From assembly GCA_018398765.1 (NCBI GenBank), contig JAHBMJ010000443.1, positions 160,273 through 224,272 on the forward strand: a stretch of DNA of 64,000 nucleotides, read 5' to 3'. A model generated the notes under the pieces. That model was given only the letters and a program-made list of their open reading frames with translations. It was not told the origin of the DNA and made no database searches. The position numbers were made by a program, and so were the translations under genes. The stretch comes from Chromera velia. Lineage: Eukaryota; Sar; Chromeraceae. Position 1 is the first letter of the stretch; each line of letters begins with the position of its first letter. Below are positions 59,036-64,000 of this stretch, one piece after another.

Positions 59036-60476
59036 TCGTCTCAAGGGAGATGTTGGGAGTCTATAATGAACTAGATAATAAAACGGGACATGGTTTGACA
59101 GTTTTGGCTTGGCTAGTACAGCTTACACGAGTCCAGCCGTCTCCCTTGCAGGGTCATGCAGGACCCGCGCGGAGCCTATACACACAGCAAACACGCAATC
59201 TACAACTATTTTTTTCATATATATTAAGTATGATTTAAATAAATCAGTCAAAAGCTCTTAAAATTACAATTATTGTGTAACAAATCATTGTGACAAAAAA
59301 GATAGGCCCCTGATAGGGGGGTGATATCGGGGAGGGGGGGGTCCCGGTCCGCGCGGCTGGCTTGCTAGCCATATGGGACCTCTCCCCAGGCCGCGCGGAG
59401 CGCGGTCCGAGTTCGTAGTACGGAGGGGAGGCCGTGTCACGCAGTAGACCATTAAAGCTAGCCAGAAGGACTCTGGACAAACAATCACCCCCTGTGGAAT
59501 GGCAATGACCCCTCCTTCTGGCCTCAACTTCATTCAACTTCCGAGTCGTGTACCTCTGTAGACAGGTCTGGTTGCACTTGGCTTGATTCTCAGCTGCACT
59601 TGTCCTCTTGATGTCGCGAAGGCTGAGCTAGGAAAGCGTAACGAATACTAGAGAAAATCCTGCTGCCGCCATCCTTACCAGAACTATTCTCTTGAGTGAT
59701 CCATCCTTACCAGATGGTCACCTCTTAACTGTTTAGCTTAGTCTAATTTAATTCATACTGGCAATTCTCTTTCAATTAAACCAGCGTAATGTTCCAGAAG
59801 CATGCTGCTCCTGTTCTTTGCTTGTCGATGCGCACTTCTTTTCTCTCTTTCCATTTGGTAAGGGGCGCATGCCGAGCGAATTGATTTTTAAAGCACGTAA
59901 GTCCCCATCCGGATCCTTAAATACTGCGCGCGCCATCATTGTTTCGGCTCGCTTCATGCATGATATTCATCTTTCTATGTGCTTCTCTCTCTTTAACTGA
60001 TCCCGGCTCGCCTCTCCTGTCAGTGATTGCACGTTGAGTGACGCACGCTGAGTCCCGATTGTTTATGCAAGTGATTGCCATCTCTGGAACTCTTTCACTT
60101 CTCGTTTGGGGCTTTCCGGGGTTCTCGTACGCAGGGACTCCGTCAGGCGTCTCCTCTTGCATGCATTTTAACTCATAAAATTTCTCATTGTTTCATCTCG
60201 ATCGATTGCTAGAATTGAACGTTTTTTCCTCTGGGAGTGGCTCTCTGCTTGCCACTCTGTAACAACTTTCTCTGGAATAAGGACCTACGGATCGATTTCA
60301 TCGTAAGTCTTTATTTCTGTCTTCGTGTATAGCTAGATATTCGTTCTTATAGTCTAGCAAACATCTCGTGGTGCCGGCTCCCGCTTTCTTCCTCTAATTC
60401 TTTGAGAAAGCGTCCTTTCTTTTCCCGGGTCGAACGGCTTTCTTCTTGTCCGTTTGCCTTCTCCTTAGCTTCTGCA
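59036..60476. other. Probable 5' LTR / leader region of the downstream retrotransposon
   Basis: No coding signal. A sequence ending in AACA (60360-60363) is followed five bases later by TGGTGCCGGCTCCCGC (60369-60384), which has the TGG start expected of a tRNA primer-binding site, so an LTR may end at 60363. Its left end cannot be placed without the matching 3' LTR, which lies outside the window. A G-rich patch (GGGGGTGATATCGGGGAGGG) is at about 59316-59335. Confidence 0.4.
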
Positions 60477-61291
60477 ATGGAGCAAACTCTAGTGATTGAA
60501 CGATCTCTGTCCAGTCCTCTCGCACCTGGCTCTGAGCTTGCTTCTGCTTTATCTCCTCCTGATGCAGCAGATCATGCTCTGCCAGCAGTTAGAGTCGAGG
60601 AGCACATCAAAGTGTCTCCACCTGATGTCTTTGGTGCCTCTGGTCAGGCTGGGCAGGGTGATCCACCTCCTCTTGTGCCTCCGGTGTCCGACCCTCCACA
60701 CCCAGTGGCTAAGGCGTCCTCAGGTGATGGTCCCCCTGCACCTCTTCCCGCTCTTCCGTACCTCCACTCGGCTCTGCCGACGGGGAACCAGACCGCCTAC
60801 TACCCCATCGGAACTCCTGGTCCAGGTTTTCCTGGATTTGCTCCTCCACAGGTGACTTCTGTCCCTCCTGCCTTAGGCTTCTTCCCTTCTGCAGGCCCGT
60901 ACGCGACTCCTGTGCCGCAGTCCGTACACCATTATTGGCCTCTCTGGTAGAACGTTCCGTCTCCCTCTCCTCCTGTGCCGCCTGCGCAGCAGTAGCCACC
61001 CTGGCAGCCTTTCCCCGTTCCTTCCCCCGGTCACTCTGTTCAAGTTGTGACCCGCTGGAGTGAGTTGGCAAAAAAGGCAATTAACCAGTTAACGATTTTT
61101 TTGGGCACCCCTCAGGAGGACGTGGAACTGTGGAAAGAGAGCTTCCACGAGGTGGTAGATGAAGTCCGCTCGTTGGATGGTCCCCATGCACTCGGTCCCC
61201 AAGACCTATCTGGCATCATCCGTCAGAAGGTCTCTTCAGGGGTGTCCGTTCTCGCACTGTGCAGGCTGACCAGATCTACGACCCTTCGTAG
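60477..61291 (+). pseudogene. Retrotransposon gag N-terminal part, interrupted
   Basis: The frame starts at ATG 60477 (MEQTLVIERSL), runs through a Pro/Ala-rich region to TAG at 60948-60950, continues in frame to a second TAG (60993-60995), and then reads a gag-like helical segment (SELAKKAINQLTIFLG, 61050-61230). Near 61225-61245 the sensible frame moves by one base (a G run, CAGGGGTG), and a third TAG lies at 61289-61291 in the new frame. The gag identification rests on position, composition and the zinc knuckles downstream. Confidence 0.75.
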
Positions 61292-64000
61292 CTGCTTGAC
61301 ACCCTTGATAGCCTCTACCTCGGTCCGTACGAGTCCCGTATCCGGAAACGCTGGCGTGCCGTCAAGGCACTTTGTCCTCTTGCCAGTGAGTCTGTCGATA
61401 CCTACTTTGCCCGAGCAGGCAAAGTCTTTGGCCGTCTCCGTCGACTCGTTCCAGCGATGGTGTTTGGGTCTGAGCCCTTTGTCCCCTTCGAGTACAGCAT
61501 CCTCCTGGAGTCACTTCCCGCTGAAGGAGGCGCTCATCGGTACGTCCTCGCACACCTGCAGGATTACACCCCCATGGGCCTTTGTGACTGCCTGCGCCGC
61601 TACGAACAACAGCTTGGAACAGCGACTCCCTCTGCCACGATCTGGTTTTCGAGTGCACCTCCCTCCAGATCATCTTCTACTCCCAAGCCTAACCACTCCA
61701 AGTGCATCTACTGCGGGGTCGCTCACCTATGGAGAAAGCATGTGAAGTGCATCGCTTGCGGTGCCTCACCTCATGTTGATCGCTCTACTTGCCCAGCGAT
61801 CGCTCACGTTTGCGGTTGTGGCAAGCAGGAGCACCTTGATGCCATGTGTCCCTCCAAGCTCCGTACCTCCAAAAAAGCCGCCAACGTTCACTGCGCGACC
61901 GTCTTTTTTGCCTCTGCTGCCGTCATCTCCCCCGATTTGGTACATGGCCCTCATTTTAGCAAGGACGATGGGGCAACTGTCGAGGCCGTCGGTGAGCTCT
62001 ACCTCGAAAAGGTCTCCACCTCTATCACTTACACCGTGAAGGTACTCGACACCCCAGTCCCTGTACGGACTGCTGGTTGCAACGACTCCTCTGAGGCTTC
62101 CGGAGCTGTCATCTACGCCACCCACTCTGTTACGCTCGATGACGTTATCTTCGGTGACCACCTTGAGTCCATTACCGTCCTCATCCTTCCACAGTCTTCG
62201 ATCCCTTTCCTCTTCTCGAAAACCCTTGCCCAACGGCTCTCTGTGAAGATGAATTACCAAGATAATGTCATGGTGATCCCATCGCCCTCTGGGGCTGATG
62301 TCACCTTGACATGGATCGACCTCGGGGAGTATTACGGCCTCCCTCTCGTCCAAGATGACGATTCTCCACCTTTGTTAGTGGGCTCAGATAAGTCCGACGA
62401 CGAGCGTCCCCCCCTGGAGGATGATCCCAATGAGTTGGAGGATGAGATTGATAACTCTGCCTCCTTCTATCCTCTTCCTTTTGCCATGTGCACGACCACC
62501 TCTCCCACCACCACCCCTGCTTTACACTCGCCTCCAGAGGGCATTGCGGGTGTCGGGATTCCTGTGTCTACGGGAGAGGCACCTGAGGGAGTACATGTTT
62601 GTGTGTCTGGGGGAGAAACACCTGAGGGCGTGTGCATGTCTGTGTCTCTGAAGGAGGCGTTTGTCCCCTCTGGAGAGGGAGTTGAGGGATTGAAGGAGCC
62701 AGCACATCCAGGTGGGCTCGCAGGCGGGGCGTCCACTACAGCGCAGGATTCTGTGAAAGCAACCACTGGCGGTGATGTCCCTTCTCTTTCTGTTTCTTTT
62801 TCTGACAACCACGATTCTCTCCCCTCTGAATCTCTCTCTGTCGATGAATCTGAACCTTCTCTCTCTGAGTTCGAGTTTTCTCAACTCACGTTTACGATTC
62901 AACTCAAACAGACATGCACAGTCAAGATTTTTACTGCTTCTGATTTTTGGGATTTGGTTCGCGGGGTTCATTGCGAATGTGCGTATGCGGGCGTGAAAGA
63001 AGTGATGGCTCAACTCCTCTTTCATTTCTCTTTCGAACTCCCGCTCACTACCATTCGAGCGTGTGTTGCTCGTGTTCTCTTTTCTTGCCCTGAGTGTCTG
63101 CAGGTGAAGGGCCTGGTTGGTTTCTCCATCCCCGGTGTCTTCTTCATCAAGGAGGCATACGTGGGGGCAAGGTTGCACCTCGACAGCCTGTATTTGGGGG
63201 CATCTGACTGCGGTCCGACTCATCAACTCACGGTGCTGGAGGATTTCCTCCCTTATGGCCTTGCCCCTCGCTTTACTGCTCACCCCAACAGCCACAAGAC
63301 TGTCGTTTTCCTTGAAAACGTATGGTTCCCTCGTTTTGGGGTCCCAGAGGAGATCCGATGCGACCAGGGGTCTAAGTTTGCAAACGCCCCCCTCATTGAG
63401 CTCTCCAAGCGTCGGGGCTTCCGTCTCTCATTCGCGCCCTCCAGCTACAAGGACGGCAACTCCTTATCTGAACGATGGCAGAGAGAGGTGCTTGCCTCCG
63501 TCTACTCTCTCCTTCTCGAGCGTCAGCTCCCCGGCAGCTCATGGCCTGAGATCTACGATGAGGCGATTCGACGTTTGAATAACCGAATATCAGTGCAAGG
63601 GGGGGGTTCTCGTCACACTGCCGCTGCCCTCCCTGGTTCGCTGTCTTGTGTTCACCGTTCTTTCCCCTCTGCCCGCCCTCCCTGCCCGTCTGCTTTGCGG
63701 ACTTATTATGTGGGAGACATTGTTATGTACAATTGGGGCGCCTCTGGAGGGGGGGGTCGATCAGGTCAAAGTCACAAGTGTGGCCCCGTTTGGGCCCCCT
63801 ATCGCGTTGTCTCCGTTGAGAACGAACACTTCTACGAAATTGTAGCCCCCGATGAGTCCCTCCGCCCCCAACGGACCACCGCATCGCCTCACCAGCTCCG
63901 TCCAGCCGTCCGCCCTGTCCCATCTGGCATCATACGCACACAACCCAAATTTGAATCCCCAAGGTGCTACTCTGGCCGAACGCACAGGGTGGAGAGATTC
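61292..64000 (+). CDS. Retrotransposon gag C-terminal / integrase polyprotein, open to the window edge
   Basis: An uninterrupted frame of 903 codons has no stop before the edge. It reads gag capsid-like sequence (LLDTLDSLYLGPYESR), then three Cys/His knuckles (61703-61855; C-x2-C-x4-H-x5-C and a variant CGCGKQEHLDAMC), and a region where a protease is expected but without a DTGA/DSGA motif. An acidic Ser/Thr/Pro linker (62380-62890) follows. The integrase zinc-finger end reads FSCPECLQVKG (63090-63120). The catalytic core has Asp in HLDSLYLG, Asp in CDQGSKFAN and Glu in NSLSERWQRE, with exactly 35 residues between the last two (D,D-35-E). The C-terminus KCGPVWAPYRVVSV is a GPY/F-type module typical of Ty3/gypsy integrases. 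Integrase inserts the cDNA; catalytic residues look intact here. Confidence 0.85.
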   Translation, partial: MLDTLDSLYLGPYESRIRKRWRAVKALCPLASESVDTYFARAGKVFGRLRRLVPAMVFGSEPFVPFEYSILLESLPAEGGAHRYVLAHLQDYTPMGLCDCLRRYEQQLGTATPSATIWFSSAPPSRSSSTPKPNHSKCIYCGVAHLWRKHVKCIACGASPHVDRSTCPAIAHVCGCGKQEHLDAMCPSKLRTSKKAANVHCATVFFASAAVISPDLVHGPHFSKDDGATVEAVGELYLEKVSTSITYTVKVLDTPVPVRTAGCNDSSEASGAVIYATHSVTLDDVIFGDHLESITVLILPQSSIPFLFSKTLAQRLSVKMNYQDNVMVIPSPSGADVTLTWIDLGEYYGLPLVQDDDSPPLLVGSDKSDDERPPLEDDPNELEDEIDNSASFYPLPFAMCTTTSPTTTPALHSPPEGIAGVGIPVSTGEAPEGVHVCVSGGETPEGVCMSVSLKEAFVPSGEGVEGLKEPAHPGGLAGGASTTAQDSVKATTGGDVPSLSVSFSDNHDSLPSESLSVDESEPSLSEFEFSQLTFTIQLKQTCTVKIFTASDFWDLVRGVHCECAYAGVKEVMAQLLFHFSFELPLTTIRACVARVLFSCPECLQVKGLVGFSIPGVFFIKEAYVGARLHLDSLYLGASDCGPTHQLTVLEDFLPYGLAPRFTAHPNSHKTVVFLENVWFPRFGVPEEIRCDQGSKFANAPLIELSKRRGFRLSFAPSSYKDGNSLSERWQREVLASVYSLLLERQLPGSSWPEIYDEAIRRLNNRISVQGGGSRHTAAALPGSLSCVHRSFPSARPPCPSALRTYYVGDIVMYNWGASGGGGRSGQSHKCGPVWAPYRVVSVENEHFYEIVAPDESLRPQRTTASPHQLRPAVRPVPSGIIRTQPKFESPRCYSGRTHRVERF

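Larger units (their letters stand above)
60477..64000 (+). mobile_element. Decayed LTR retrotransposon with gag then GPY/F-type integrase (right end outside window)
   Basis: The order is a proline-rich N-terminal gag region, a gag core, zinc knuckles, about 1 kb of linker with no reverse transcriptase motif, then an integrase with zinc finger, DDE core and GPY/F-like module. Three TAG stops and one frameshift affect gag only; the frame from 61292 to the window edge is uninterrupted. If a reverse transcriptase exists it must lie to the right. Confidence 0.85.

Noticed and set aside
60948-61291. UAG read as glutamine (genetic-code reassignment)
   Set aside because: The bestrophin, WD40 and LRR genes end with TAG at sensible C-termini, so UAG is a stop in this genome.

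Overview
The window is nuclear DNA from a eukaryote with large, intron-rich genes. Exons are separated by GT-AG introns packed with simple repeats such as (CAGA)n, (GAGACA)n, (GGAA)n and (CA)n. A bestrophin-like channel starts with a signal peptide followed by a phenylalanine-led transit-peptide-like stretch, which suggests a secondary red-type plastid. Together with the CATGCATG promoter motifs this points to a chromerid-type alveolate such as Chromera. That assignment is inference from gene style, not from a marker gene.

Layout. 1-17842 (minus): one very large gene of about 2,860 codons in some 24 exons. It encodes an asteroid/XPG-like PIN domain, a long linker, a complete DEAH-box RNA helicase and a long unrecognised C-terminus; its 3' end may lie outside the window. 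18745-22279 (plus): plastid-type bestrophin/VCCN-like anion channel, divergently transcribed. 24825-25469 (minus): histidine phosphatase, intronless. 26179-27903 (plus): EIPR1/TSSC1-like WD40 protein, intronless. 28379-30409: a complete non-autonomous LTR retroelement with a 5-bp target duplication. 30595-33622 (minus): TPR-like plus MYND zinc-finger protein whose single intron contains an assembly gap. 34693-41111 (plus): multi-exon coiled-coil and proline-rich protein of unknown function. 41959-44631 (minus): a duplicated Cys/His zinc-repeat plus HNH endonuclease-like protein. 44632-52934: gene-poor DNA with minisatellites, an 800-bp purine tract and a small inverted-repeat element. 52935-57586 (plus): RNI-type leucine-rich-repeat gene with two compensating frameshifts. 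57587-60476: AT-rich DNA with a 445-bp foldback element inside an (ATTC)n microsatellite. 60477-64000 (plus): a decayed LTR retrotransposon in which gag is followed by a GPY/F-type integrase with no reverse transcriptase in between; it runs off the right edge.

The genes do not form a pathway. Recurrent themes are mobile DNA and unusual splice-site biology: donors of the form GTNNGT, many AG|GT acceptors, microsatellites that begin at splice donors, and two independent tandem duplications that copy a splice acceptor together with the first bases of its exon. The main candidates for something undescribed are the PIN-DEAH fusion, the double zinc-array/HNH protein, the splice-acceptor minisatellites and the gag-integrase element. 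No rRNA, tRNA or CRISPR array was recognised.
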